From the NCBI GenBank assembly GCA_913775095.1, contig CAJYIW010000019.1, positions 682,001-746,000 of the forward strand: a stretch of 64,000 nt of DNA, given 5' to 3'. Under the pieces are notes generated by a model. That model made no database searches and was not told the origin of the DNA. It saw only the letters and a program-made list of their open reading frames with translations. The DNA comes from an uncultured Siphonobacter sp. Lineage in GTDB: Bacteria > Bacteroidota > Bacteroidia > Cytophagales > Spirosomataceae. Shown here piece by piece: positions 49,121 to 58,904 of this stretch. Within the stretch, counting starts at the first letter, position 1. Every line of letters begins with the position of its first letter. The translations under genes and the position numbers were made by a program.

Positions 49121-51574
49121 ATGTTGCCTTTATTTCGGCCTTGTGTATTGAAAAGCTTAAAAAATCCCTTCGCCTTCTCCACATTGAAAACCTACATCGT
49201 TATTGCACTGGTTCTTCTGGCTCAAGTGGTCAGAGCCCAGATTCCCCAACTTCCCTACCCCACTAACATACCGGGTGGTTTCCCTCAGGGTGTACCCACA
49301 AATGCTACTCCTTCTGGCACGCCTACCATGCAGAGCGATAACGTTCAGCAGCGGCAGGTGATTCAGGATGCCCGGACCAAAGCCCGGGAGGATTCGGTCC
49401 GTATTCTTCGGGCAGATACTCAGGAACCCGGTACGAAGGAACAGAAAATCAAGATCTTCGGAGCGGATATCTTCTCCAACAAAAGCCTGGACATTGCTCC
49501 CGTTACGAATATTCCAACGCCTAAAGGATACATCCTCGGCCCCGGAGATGAAGTAGTGGTTAACATTTACGGTGATCTTTACAAAGATGTTGACTTCAAA
49601 AAAACGGTTACTCCTGAAGGCGTATTACAACTGGAACAGGTAGGACCCGTATTTGTCAGTGGTTTATCCATTGAAGCCGCTACGTCTCGTTTGCGGGCCA
49701 AGCTTTCCAGAATTTATCCCATCGGGCGGGGCATGGACATGAACGTTCGCATCGGAAATATTCGTACAATCCGCATTAACTTCATTGGTGAGGTAGTTAA
49801 CCCCGGTACGTACAATCTGCCTTCGCTGGCTACGGTAATGAATGCCCTGTATTTCTCCGGTGGCCCGACGGCTTCCGGTTCTTTCCGTACCATCAACCTG
49901 ATTCGCAGAAATAAATTCGGTCAGGATACCATCATTCGAACCATTGACCTCTACAAGTACCTGACCAAGGGCTTACGGATGAGTGATATCAGTCTGAAAG
50001 ATGATGACGTCATCCAGATTCCTCCTTATAAAACCCGGATTGAATTAACTTCCGGCGTAAAAAAGACGGGTTACTTTGAATTATTACCCGGCGAAAAACT
50101 AGGCAACCTTATTGATTACGCGGGTGGTTTCATCGAAGACGCGTACAAAAACACGATTGTTGTTCAGCGTATTACCAAAAATGGTCGTAAGTTTCTTGAC
50201 GTAAAAGAAGACGAGGCCTACAATTTCGAAATTCAGAATGGTGACCGGATTGGTATTGGTAAAGTACCCGAGCGGGAAGAGAACATGGTGGTAATCAGCG
50301 GGGCGGTGTACCTGCCCGGCTCCTACCCTCTGGACCGCAACCCAACGGTAAAAGATCTCATCGAACGGGCGGAAGGAACCAAGCGGGATGCCTTTCTGGG
50401 CCGTGCTGGTTTATACCGTCAGAAAGATGACCTTACAGAAGAGTTAATTCCGGTTAACCTTTCCCGGATCATTGCGGGCAAAGACAGCAATATCGTCCTG
50501 AAACCCCTGGATCGTCTAGAAGTTGAGAGTGTAACTCAATTACGGGAAGGAATGCAGGTTCGTATCCTGGGCGAAGTAAATCTTGCCAAAGGGGATTCCA
50601 GCAAAGGCTATTTCCCCTGGTTTGAAGGCATGACCGTCGAAGATTTAATCATTGCGGCAGGTAACCTGAGAGCGGCAGCCTCTCCCAACCACATTGAAAT
50701 CATTCGCCCCAAACGTCTGGACTCGGATGATCCTAAATTGATCACGTCCTCCCTTTCCGAAAGCTTTACGCTGGCCATCAGTAAGGATTTGCGTTTGACC
50801 GAAGCCGCTTCCAAGTTTCAGCTGAAACCTTTTGATGTGGTTTACGTACGGGCGTCTCCCAACTTCGAGAACAATCAGGAAGCTCGCATTGAAGGCCAGG
50901 TATTGACGCCTGGCGACTACGGCCTGATTGATCGTGATGAGCGTATTTCGGATCTGGTTAAACGTTCCGGTGGGTTAACGGCTTATGCGTACATCGAAGG
51001 AGCCTCATTGATCCGGAAAACCAAGCTTACTAAAATTGAGATCGATCAGCAGCAAAAAACGCTGGGTCAAATTGGCAATGACAGCCGTCGCTCTTCCCTG
51101 AATGCCGACTATGTTGCTGAAAACAAAGAAGAGGCGATTGGCATTGACCTGAAGAAAATTCTGGAAAAACCGCATTCTGACATGGACTTGATCCTGCAGG
51201 ATGGTGACGTACTGAACATTCCCAAGTATAACCCAACGATTAAAATTGAAGGGGAAGTTCAGTTACCAACCACCAGCCGGTTTACGCGTGGTGTAGGCGT
51301 AGGCGAATACATTTCCAGAGCGGGCGGTTTTACGTCGAAAAGCGTGAAAAAGCGTACGTACGTAGTCTACGCGAACGGATTTGCCAAGAAGACAAAACAT
51401 TTCCTGTTCTTTAACTCTTATCCTGAGGTGAAACCCGGTGCCCGCGTAATCGTTCCTCAAAGAACTCAGGCGGACATTACTTCTCAACAGGTGATTGGTG
51501 CGATTGCTCAGATTGGCGGTGCTCTTAGTGGTATCGTTGGTATCGTAGCCTTGTTAAGAACATTTAATAATTAA
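49121..51574 (+). CDS. SLBB-domain polysaccharide export outer-membrane protein (Wza-like)
   Basis: 817 residues from ATG 49121; a GTG at 49061 would place 20 residues ahead of the signal peptide (helix TYIVIALVLLAQVVRAQ, cleaved after AQ). After a Pro/Gln-rich stretch comes the polysaccharide export domain (YILGPGDEVVVNIYG) and about five SLBB repeats, each opening with a G-E-V-N-P-G-type turn (FIGEVVNPGTYNLP, ISGAVYLPGSYPL, ILGEVNLAKGD, IEGQVLTPGDYGL, IEGEVQLPTTSRF). The C-terminus has a hydrophobic helix (VIGAIAQIGGALSGIVGIVALL). Forms the outer-membrane channel for polysaccharide export. First gene of the export locus. Confidence 0.92.
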   Translation: MLPLFRPCVLKSLKNPFAFSTLKTYIVIALVLLAQVVRAQIPQLPYPTNIPGGFPQGVPTNATPSGTPTMQSDNVQQRQVIQDARTKAREDSVRILRADTQEPGTKEQKIKIFGADIFSNKSLDIAPVTNIPTPKGYILGPGDEVVVNIYGDLYKDVDFKKTVTPEGVLQLEQVGPVFVSGLSIEAATSRLRAKLSRIYPIGRGMDMNVRIGNIRTIRINFIGEVVNPGTYNLPSLATVMNALYFSGGPTASGSFRTINLIRRNKFGQDTIIRTIDLYKYLTKGLRMSDISLKDDDVIQIPPYKTRIELTSGVKKTGYFELLPGEKLGNLIDYAGGFIEDAYKNTIVVQRITKNGRKFLDVKEDEAYNFEIQNGDRIGIGKVPEREENMVVISGAVYLPGSYPLDRNPTVKDLIERAEGTKRDAFLGRAGLYRQKDDLTEELIPVNLSRIIAGKDSNIVLKPLDRLEVESVTQLREGMQVRILGEVNLAKGDSSKGYFPWFEGMTVEDLIIAAGNLRAAASPNHIEIIRPKRLDSDDPKLITSSLSESFTLAISKDLRLTEAASKFQLKPFDVVYVRASPNFENNQEARIEGQVLTPGDYGLIDRDERISDLVKRSGGLTAYAYIEGASLIRKTKLTKIEIDQQQKTLGQIGNDSRRSSLNADYVAENKEEAIGIDLKKILEKPHSDMDLILQDGDVLNIPKYNPTIKIEGEVQLPTTSRFTRGVGVGEYISRAGGFTSKSVKKRTYVVYANGFAKKTKHFLFFNSYPEVKPGARVIVPQRTQADITSQQVIGAIAQIGGALSGIVGIVALLRTFNN

Positions 51575-51600
51575 GAGAAGACCTTCATTGATAAAGAATA

Positions 51601-52716
51601 ATGATAACTGAATCAACCAAACCCGTCCTGACCCCCAACGGAGAAGTTGCCGTTATTGAACCTGCCCCCCCTTTTGATCCCAGAAAACTGGTAAAAAGTG
51701 CGAAGGCGATTTTCGTAACAATTTTAAAGTACTGGTGGTTATTAGCCATATGTGTGGTTCTGGGTGCCGGCGGCGGCTGGATCTACGACCAGGTCAACGA
51801 AGTACCTGACAGCTATGAAGCCTCCTTCGTGTTTAACCTGGAAACGGGTTCCGGAGGCTCAGAGCTTTCCAGTTTTGCCAGTGCTCTGGGCATGAGTGGA
51901 GCTACCTCAAACGGAAACATCTTTTCGGGAGCCAACTTTACGGAATTATTCCGCTCCAAAAAGATTGGTAACCGCGTGATGATGACTCCCATTACCATTG
52001 GCAACAAAACCGATCTGTTAGTCAATTTTTATAAAAACCGCTCAGGAGCTTTACGCAGAACCAAAAACCCCGAGTTTCTGGAGAAGGAATTTACCTTTCC
52101 CAATAAGCCTCTGAAAGAGTACAACAGTACTCAAATGTCATACCTCAACATGTTTCGGGAGTATGCTTCTGCGGATCTGGAAATTGGTAACCTGGATCGC
52201 AAGTCGAGCTTCATGGAATTAACGGTAACGACGGATTCTGATACACTTTCGAAAATGATGGCGGAGACCTGGCTAAAGAAAATGACGGAGTTCTATACGG
52301 AAACCAGAAGTCAGAAAACCCTGGAATTGTTAAAGCTCCACAAACACCGCCGGGATTCTGTTCTTTCGGTACTGTCAGGGGCTGAACGTAAACTCGCCGC
52401 CCAGCAGGATTTTAGTCAATACATGATTATGCCTTCGGGACGAGTGAACGAGCAACGGATGACTCAGAATACAACGTACCTGCAAACGCTGTACATGGAT
52501 GCTTTACGCAACATTGACGCTCTGCAGACCTCCCTCATCCGGGAAAGCCCCTTGGTGACCATTATTGACGAACCGACCTTCCCACTTTCCTCCGATCCTT
52601 ACCCTAAAGGCAAGGCTATTAAAATTGGGATTGCTTTAGGACTTGTACTCTCGTTGGTAATGATGTTCCTGATTAATACCTATCAAAATATGATGAAAAA
52701 ATTACAAGATTCATGA
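51601..52716 (+). CDS. Wzz/GumC-like chain-length determinant protein
   Basis: 371 residues. Helix 1 near residues 45-65 (YWWLLAICVVLGAGGGWIY) and helix 2 near 342-362 (KIGIALGLVLSLVMMFLI) flank a periplasmic coiled-coil domain. The PLSSDPYPKGKAI before helix 2 is the Pro-rich motif of the family. No kinase domain is attached. Controls chain length or links inner-membrane synthesis to the SLBB exporter. Overlaps the Wzm-like permease by four bases. Confidence 0.9.
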   Translation: MITESTKPVLTPNGEVAVIEPAPPFDPRKLVKSAKAIFVTILKYWWLLAICVVLGAGGGWIYDQVNEVPDSYEASFVFNLETGSGGSELSSFASALGMSGATSNGNIFSGANFTELFRSKKIGNRVMMTPITIGNKTDLLVNFYKNRSGALRRTKNPEFLEKEFTFPNKPLKEYNSTQMSYLNMFREYASADLEIGNLDRKSSFMELTVTTDSDTLSKMMAETWLKKMTEFYTETRSQKTLELLKLHKHRRDSVLSVLSGAERKLAAQQDFSQYMIMPSGRVNEQRMTQNTTYLQTLYMDALRNIDALQTSLIRESPLVTIIDEPTFPLSSDPYPKGKAIKIGIALGLVLSLVMMFLINTYQNMMKKLQDS

Positions 52717-53552
52717 CCCAGGAAACGATTATTGAACACGGTAGGTCGCAGAAGAATTACTGGGCTGAGTTTTGGAAATCAACTGAATTATTCTGGATTC
52801 TCGCTAAACGGGACATTACCGTTCGCTACAAACAAACGGCCCTTGGGGTAGTCTGGAGTGTCGTTCGCCCTATCCTTACTTCGGCGATTCTGTTTTTTGC
52901 CTTTGGTAAGGTAGCCGGTCTTCCCTTTGAAGAAGGCGTTCCGCCCAAACTGGCAACGTTTGCCGGGGTACTGATCTGGCAATTTTTTGCCAACTCCCTG
53001 TCACAGGTAAGCCATAGCATCGTTGGGAATTCCAATCTGGTATCGAAAGTTTACTTTCCCCGCCTGATTTTACCAACGAGTTCCGTTATGGTAGGCTTCG
53101 TTGATTTTTTAGTGGGGTTCGTGCTGGTGATTCCTATGTACCTGTATTACTTTTTTAAGCAGGGATTTCTGCCCTCCTGGCAATTGATCTTTATCCCCGT
53201 TTTCCTAGCAATGGCGTATTTAGCTGCCTTCGGATTTGGATTGTTGTTATCAGTGATGAACGTAAGATACCGCGATTTTGCACAGCTGACTCCCTTCATC
53301 ATTCAGTTCGGGTTTTATGCCTGTCCGGTAGCGTACTCACCCATCAACATTGAAAACGAGTCCTGGTACCCCTTGTATAATCTTAATCCGATTGTTGGGA
53401 TTATTGATGGATTCCGCTGGACGCTCATGGGAGGTCATGCTCCTTTCCGCTGGGAAAGTTTTATTCCCAGTGTCATCATCATTCTGATCGTCGTTTTCTC
53501 ATCCGTTGCTTTTTTCCGCAAACGAGAAAACAGTTTTGTTGACTATATTTAA
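52713..53552 (+). CDS. Polysaccharide ABC exporter permease (Wzm-like)
   Basis: 279 residues, six membrane helices. The N-terminal LAKRDITVRYKQTALGVVWSV is diagnostic for the ABC-2 O-antigen/teichoic acid permeases (Wzm/TagG/KpsM); the Arg-Tyr-Lys-Gln and NPIVGIIDGFRW near the end are family marks. Acts with the ATPase 68 bases downstream to move a lipid-linked glycan across the inner membrane. Confidence 0.95.
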   Translation: MTQETIIEHGRSQKNYWAEFWKSTELFWILAKRDITVRYKQTALGVVWSVVRPILTSAILFFAFGKVAGLPFEEGVPPKLATFAGVLIWQFFANSLSQVSHSIVGNSNLVSKVYFPRLILPTSSVMVGFVDFLVGFVLVIPMYLYYFFKQGFLPSWQLIFIPVFLAMAYLAAFGFGLLLSVMNVRYRDFAQLTPFIIQFGFYACPVAYSPINIENESWYPLYNLNPIVGIIDGFRWTLMGGHAPFRWESFIPSVIIILIVVFSSVAFFRKRENSFVDYI

Positions 53553-53620
53553 TCATCAAAACTTTCTACCCCTATCAACAGGTTGAGTGGATTTGAACGA
53601 ATTCTTTAACCTTTCCTGTT

Positions 53621-54880
53621 ATGAATGCCATCCAGGTTGAAAATATAAGTAAACGCTATTTCATTGACCATCAGAAAAAGAATGGAGGTCCTTCGGGACT
53701 GAAAGAGTCGCTGGTCACTGGAATTCAGTCCCTCTTTGGTTCCAAACCCAAAGAATCGACCCGTTCCGAAAAAGAAGAGTTCTGGGCTCTCAAAGACGTT
53801 AGTTTTGATGTAGCTCAGGGCGACCGAATCGGAATTGTGGGTCACAATGGGGCGGGTAAATCTACGATGCTTAAAGTATTAAGCCGGATTACCGAACCTA
53901 CCACCGGACGCGTTACCGTTCGTGGCCGTATTGCCAGTCTGCTTGAAGTAGGCACGGGCTTTCACCAGGAACTAACGGGTCGGGAGAACATCTTCCTGAA
54001 TGGGGCCATCCTCGGCATGAAACAGGCCGAGATCAAGCAACACTTCGATGAGATTGTGTCGTTCGCGGGTATTGAGAAGTTTCTGGATACGCCCGTGAAA
54101 CGCTACTCTTCGGGGATGTTTGTTCGTCTGGGCTTTGCCATTGCGGCACACCTGGAACCGGAAATTCTGATCATCGATGAAGTATTAGCCGTAGGTGATG
54201 CGGAATTTCAGCGAAAGTGTCTGGGCAAGATGAAGGATGTGTCGGATAGCGGACGAACCATTTTATTCGTCAGCCATAACCTCACCGCGGTTCAGAGTCT
54301 GTGTAATCGGGCCGTTTTCATGAACCGGGGCCAGATGGTAGCGGTAGGTGAAACGGGTCAGATCATCACGGATTACATGTCCAAGATTAATCAGACCAGC
54401 CTGATTCGCGAATGGCTTACCCCTGAACAGGCTCCGGGCAACGATCAGGTACGCATCCGTAAGATTGAGTTAGTTCCTCAGTTTGAAGTGGGTCAAACCC
54501 GCATTGACGTTCGCACGCCGGTGAAGCTTCGTTTTGAATTCTGGAATTTTGTGAAAAATGCGAAGCTCAACCTGAGCATGCACTTCAATTCCATGACGGG
54601 TGAAACGATCTTTAATCTGGCTTCTCCCCAAATCGATGCCAATCCCGGATTAATCACGGGAGAAGTAGAGCTTCCCGGGAATTTCCTGAACGATGGAACG
54701 TACACCATTACCATGATGATTGTTAAAGATGCCGCTACGGTTCTTTACCATCTTCAGGAATCCGTTATGTTTGAAATTGACGATTACCGTGGCGGAGTGG
54801 AATGGTACGGCAAATGGCCCGGTTCCGTTCGTCCTTATTTCCCCTTTACCATTGAGCAGTCAGAGGAGGTTAATGTATGA
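53621..54880 (+). CDS. Polysaccharide ABC exporter ATPase with Wzt C-terminal domain
   Basis: 419 residues. NBD: Walker A GHNGAGKST near residue 80, signature YSSGMFVRLGF, Walker B ILIIDEVLAVGD, switch VSHNL. From about residue 270 a separate beta-sandwich (IRIKK-like RIRKIELVPQFEVG, PGLITGEVELPGNFL) matches the Wzt C-terminal carbohydrate-binding domain. In known systems that domain recognises a modified non-reducing end, coupling chain termination to export. This implies the glycan here is capped, with the nearby methyltransferase a candidate. Four-base overlap with the next gene. Confidence 0.93.
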   Translation: MNAIQVENISKRYFIDHQKKNGGPSGLKESLVTGIQSLFGSKPKESTRSEKEEFWALKDVSFDVAQGDRIGIVGHNGAGKSTMLKVLSRITEPTTGRVTVRGRIASLLEVGTGFHQELTGRENIFLNGAILGMKQAEIKQHFDEIVSFAGIEKFLDTPVKRYSSGMFVRLGFAIAAHLEPEILIIDEVLAVGDAEFQRKCLGKMKDVSDSGRTILFVSHNLTAVQSLCNRAVFMNRGQMVAVGETGQIITDYMSKINQTSLIREWLTPEQAPGNDQVRIRKIELVPQFEVGQTRIDVRTPVKLRFEFWNFVKNAKLNLSMHFNSMTGETIFNLASPQIDANPGLITGEVELPGNFLNDGTYTITMMIVKDAATVLYHLQESVMFEIDDYRGGVEWYGKWPGSVRPYFPFTIEQSEEVNV

Positions 54881-55959
54881 GTGAAAAAATATTTGTTACA
54901 AAATCCTACCTTCCTCCTCAAGAAGAGTATATCAGCTATTTAAACGGGATCTGGGAGCGTTCTCATCTCACCAACCAGGGGCCATTAGTTTTAGAATTAG
55001 AGCAGAAGCTTCGGGATTATCTGGAAGTAGATCAGCTGCATTTTACTTCCAATGGCACCATTGTTCTTCAGATGGCCCTCAAGGCTCTGAACATCACGGG
55101 TGAAGTCATTACGACTCCTTTCTCCTACTGTGCTACCTCGCATGCCATTGCCTGGGAAAATGCTACTCCTATTTTCGCGGATATCCGCGAGGAGGATCTT
55201 TGCATTGACCCTACCTGCATTGAAGCCCTGATTACCCCAAAAACGCAGGCGATTCTGGCCACTCACGTGTACGGAATTCCCTGTCAGCTGGAGCAAATTG
55301 AAGCCATCGCTAAAAAGCATAATCTGTATGTCATTTACGATGCGGCTCATACTTTCGGTGTAAAAATAGATGGCAAATCGCTGTTAAGCTTCGGGGATGT
55401 TTCCACGTGTAGTTTCCATGCTACCAAGGTATTTCATACCGTGGAAGGCGGCATGATCACGACTCCTCATCGGGAACTCTCCGATCAGCTCAAACTGTAC
55501 CGAAGCTTTGGGCACGTGGGTGACGAGTATTTTGACATTGGAATCAATGGCAAAAATTCGGAATTTCATGCGGCTATGGGGCTTTGCAATCTGCCCCGCG
55601 TAGGCGAACTCATTGCCGGTCGCCGTCGGGTTACCACCACTTACGACAAGGACTTAAACTGGGCGAAGCTTCGCAAGCCGGTTATTCCCGAAAATGTGGA
55701 ATGGAATCATGCCTATTACCCAGTTTTCTTTGAAACGGAAGAAGATTTACTCCGCGTGAAGAAAGCCCTGGAAAATCAGCAGATTTTTACCCGTCGTTAT
55801 TTTTATCCTTCTCTTAACACGTTGACGTTTTTACACGCTGATCAATCCTGCCCGGTATCGGAAAAGATGGCTTTAGTGGCCCTTTCCCTTCCCTTATATC
55901 CCGATTTAGCGGATGCTGATGTCGAGCGAATTATTACTATCATCAACGAAAACTTATAA
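54877..55959 (+). CDS. DegT/DnrJ/EryC1/StrS family aminotransferase
   Basis: 360 residues, PLP fold type I sugar aminotransferase. TSNGTIVLQMALKAL, VIYDAAHTFGVK (PLP Asp), and CSFHATKVFHTVEGGMI with the PLP Lys are all present. Such enzymes make 4-amino or 3-amino dideoxy sugar nucleotides. Located directly after wzt and before a GT-C protein, with a WbqC gene nearby, a perosamine- or Qui4N-like amino sugar in the exported glycan is likely. Exact sugar unknown. Confidence 0.93.
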   Translation: MSEKIFVTKSYLPPQEEYISYLNGIWERSHLTNQGPLVLELEQKLRDYLEVDQLHFTSNGTIVLQMALKALNITGEVITTPFSYCATSHAIAWENATPIFADIREEDLCIDPTCIEALITPKTQAILATHVYGIPCQLEQIEAIAKKHNLYVIYDAAHTFGVKIDGKSLLSFGDVSTCSFHATKVFHTVEGGMITTPHRELSDQLKLYRSFGHVGDEYFDIGINGKNSEFHAAMGLCNLPRVGELIAGRRRVTTTYDKDLNWAKLRKPVIPENVEWNHAYYPVFFETEEDLLRVKKALENQQIFTRRYFYPSLNTLTFLHADQSCPVSEKMALVALSLPLYPDLADADVERIITIINENL

Positions 55960-55968
55960 GTATCCGTC

Positions 55969-58023
55969 ATGTGGGATTGGTTTTACCGCATTCTCTTCCT
56001 GATGTTTGTGGGCTTCTGCTTTCGCGTCGCTGCACAGGTATCCCGAAAGTCTTTAGTAGACGTCCTGATTACGGCTTTCACCGTTTTTGCCGGTAGTATC
56101 ATCGTCTCCGGTTTTCTACTTTCGTACTTACATAAAACTGACGATGTTCGCTTCTGGGCGGGCATCGTTTTTGTTCCTCCTTTTATTTTTTATCTCCTCT
56201 TTTCAAAGATATTCATAAAAGAGTACGAGGATTTTTCCATCATTAGTCTGATTGGCAGCTCCTTACAAAACATCTGGGCCTGGTACAAGGACCTGAGCAT
56301 CTACCTCAAAGCGGTGTTCGGGATCATGATTCTGTCACTGATGTTTGTATCCGTCATCAGTCTGGCTCTGGTGTTATTTACCGTTCCCAATGAGTGGGAC
56401 AGTATGACGGGCCACCTGGTGCGGGTAATGTATTTCATTCAGCGAGGTACCATGGCTCCGTTCTATGGCACCAACTGGAATATCGATACGTATCCCCGCA
56501 GCGTATGTAACATTCAGATTTACAGTTACCTCATTACCGGAAAGATCGAGAATGCCTTTAAACTCATTAACTACCTGAGTTACTGGATTGCCGTTCTCGC
56601 CGCGTATGGCATTGCCAGATCCATCAGCCGAAACTTTACCGCCAGCGTTTTCTGCGGACTGGCCATGGGCTTATTACCGAACGTACTGCTTCAGTCCACT
56701 ACTACCGATACGGACATTGTCCTGATGGGTTACGTCAGTTGTCTGGTTTACTTTCTGTTCTCCTACAAGCAGACCTCGCGTCGCCGGTATTTGTATTTAG
56801 CGGGTTTGACGTTTGGCATCGCACTCGGCCATAAGATCACCCTGATTCTGCAATTCCCTTCGCTGTTCATGGTGGCTGTGTACGTCTTTGCGGTGGAGGT
56901 TCCGAACGTAAAAACATCCCTGCTGAAGGTAAAACACCTGCTTACCTCGGCTGTAGTGGGGGTAGTTCTGTTCACGCTTCCGACGGGATACCTGTCCAAT
57001 CTCAAACGTTATAATCACCCCATTGGTCCTCCTACGGCTACGCGGCACCAGTCCGTCGAACGGGCCGGAGGTATCTTCAGCCCTAACCTGTACGAACAGG
57101 GAACCCGGAATTTCCTGCGTTACGGGTTTGATTTCATCAGTCTGGATGGTCTAACGAACCTTCCCGTCGTTCAGGACGAAATAAATCTCTGGTTCAAAGC
57201 TCCTTTCGTCTGGCTGGAGCAGAAAACGCACGCCCGTCTGGTAGAAGAAACGGATTTTACCATCCGACCCTTTGAATACAATCGGGAATACGTCTTCACG
57301 AACGGCTTACCTTATTGGGGAGCGTTGGGCTTTCTGCTGATCTGGCCGCTGGTCTTTCTGGTTTTGTTTGGGGTGATTCGTTCCAAGCCGCTCTGGTTTC
57401 TGGCAGCCGCTACGCTTTTACACGCCGCTGCTCTCTCCTATTCGGCTCCTTATGATCCATTCAAAGGGCGTTACTTCATCAGTACGGCCATCTATGCGGT
57501 TCCTTTTCTGACGCTGCTCTTTGTGAAACGTCATAGTTTGTTATCCGCTGGCAGCGTTCTACTTAAGTCGTATACGTTCGTTATCCTTTTACTCGCCTGT
57601 TCTTCCGCGGTTTTGGCCGTTCTCTGGAATGAGCGTTGTTTACCCGTGCCTCATCACGGCAAGCCTTCCGCATTTAAAGCGGGGCGGATCGAACGTATGT
57701 CGTATGCCCGTGAAGATTTACAGCCCGCTTACGAGAATTTTGAAAGGATTGTTCCTGAACACGCCACCATCGCTCTGGCTGATATCAACGATGACTACGA
57801 ATACCCACTTTTTGGTAAGAACTTAACCCGTAAGCTCATCCCCATTAACCCGTTTGAGCGAGGCTTACAACCGATTCCCAAGGAAGCGGATTACCTTTTC
57901 TTCGCGGCCAGCGTCATTCAACCACAGCCCGGCGATATTCGACTGGGCACGGATACCACGGCGGCAACGCGGGCAAAGATGATCGTCCCGGCGGAAGATT
58001 ACTGGTTACGTAAACTGAAATAA
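55969..58023 (+). CDS. Polytopic GT-C type glycosyltransferase-like protein
   Basis: 684 residues. About twelve helices in the first 540 residues. The first large loop holds NEWDSMTGHLVRVMYF, placing an acidic residue where ArnT/GT39-type enzymes have their catalytic Asp; SVCNIQIYSYL and TDTDIVLMG follow. The C-terminal 140 residues are soluble. This points to transfer of a sugar from a polyprenyl-phosphate donor on the outer face of the inner membrane. A terminator-like hairpin follows at 58049. Confidence 0.75.
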   Translation: MWDWFYRILFLMFVGFCFRVAAQVSRKSLVDVLITAFTVFAGSIIVSGFLLSYLHKTDDVRFWAGIVFVPPFIFYLLFSKIFIKEYEDFSIISLIGSSLQNIWAWYKDLSIYLKAVFGIMILSLMFVSVISLALVLFTVPNEWDSMTGHLVRVMYFIQRGTMAPFYGTNWNIDTYPRSVCNIQIYSYLITGKIENAFKLINYLSYWIAVLAAYGIARSISRNFTASVFCGLAMGLLPNVLLQSTTTDTDIVLMGYVSCLVYFLFSYKQTSRRRYLYLAGLTFGIALGHKITLILQFPSLFMVAVYVFAVEVPNVKTSLLKVKHLLTSAVVGVVLFTLPTGYLSNLKRYNHPIGPPTATRHQSVERAGGIFSPNLYEQGTRNFLRYGFDFISLDGLTNLPVVQDEINLWFKAPFVWLEQKTHARLVEETDFTIRPFEYNREYVFTNGLPYWGALGFLLIWPLVFLVLFGVIRSKPLWFLAAATLLHAAALSYSAPYDPFKGRYFISTAIYAVPFLTLLFVKRHSLLSAGSVLLKSYTFVILLLACSSAVLAVLWNERCLPVPHHGKPSAFKAGRIERMSYAREDLQPAYENFERIVPEHATIALADINDDYEYPLFGKNLTRKLIPINPFERGLQPIPKEADYLFFAASVIQPQPGDIRLGTDTTAATRAKMIVPAEDYWLRKLK

Positions 58024-58048
58024 GCCGCGTACGCCGGTTCATATACCC

Positions 58049-58099
58049 AAGCTGTTTAGAATGTTGTGGTTGCGGCTACTTACCCTCTAAACAGCTTTT
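58049..58099 (+). terminator. Terminator-like hairpin within the glycan locus
   Basis: AAGCTGTTTAGA / TCTAAACAGCTT, 12-base perfect arms with a 25-base loop, then TT. The long loop and short T-run make it a partial or regulated stop. Confidence 0.5.
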
Positions 58100-58132
58100 A
58101 ATTTTGACTTCACCCTAATTGTTTTAAATCTT

Positions 58133-58831
58133 ATGACCTTAGCCATTATGCAGCCTTATCTTTTCCCATACATCGGGTACTTTCAGCTGCTGAATGCGGT
58201 AGATAAGTTCGTGATTTATGACGATGTGGCCTACATCAACCGGGGCTGGATTAATCGTAACTGCATCCTGAATAATGGCAAATCGCAGTTATTTACAGTG
58301 CCCCTGAAAGATGCCAGCCAGAATAAGCTAATCCACGAAATCTCCATTGACTCCGACCAGAAATGGCGGGATAAGCTGCTCAAGACCATCCAGCAGAACT
58401 ATAAAAAAGCTCCTCACTTTGCGGTGGTTTTTCCGTTGATAGAAAGGATACTTCAACAGTCTGAAAGTAGCGTCAGCACTTATGTTTATCAGAGTCTGCG
58501 AATGATCTGCGAATACCTTTCCATTGATACTCCTATTATCGAGACTTCCCGAATTTATAACAATGCCCACCTGAAAGCTCAGGAGCGAATTCTGGATATC
58601 TGTTTAAAGGAGAAAGCTGATCATTACATTAATCCCACTGGCGGACGGGAACTTTATAACAAAGAGCTCTTTGCCGAAAATGGTATCAAACTCAACTTCA
58701 TCAGAGCTAACGAGGTTCCTTATCCTCAATTCAATAATGAATTCGTTCCCTGGCTGAGCATTATAGATGTTATGATGTTCAATACCCCCGAACAGATTCA
58801 TGAGCTTTTAAATACATATACGCTGGAGTAA
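58133..58831 (+). CDS. WbqC-like family protein
   Basis: 232 residues. The family opening is unmistakable: MTLAIMQPYLFPYIGYFQLL, FVIYDDVAYINRGWINRN. A central NPTGGRELYNKELF is also typical. WbqC proteins sit in O-antigen loci, usually with DegT aminotransferases, and are thought to modify amino sugars; the reaction is not firmly established. The upstream aminotransferase is consistent with that. Confidence 0.9.
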   Translation: MTLAIMQPYLFPYIGYFQLLNAVDKFVIYDDVAYINRGWINRNCILNNGKSQLFTVPLKDASQNKLIHEISIDSDQKWRDKLLKTIQQNYKKAPHFAVVFPLIERILQQSESSVSTYVYQSLRMICEYLSIDTPIIETSRIYNNAHLKAQERILDICLKEKADHYINPTGGRELYNKELFAENGIKLNFIRANEVPYPQFNNEFVPWLSIIDVMMFNTPEQIHELLNTYTLE

Positions 58832-58904
58832 CGTATGGTTTTCAGCAACAGCCCTTTAGGATACAGGTCCTGAAAACTCTAGATCCACCCCGGAAACTCA
58901 AGGT

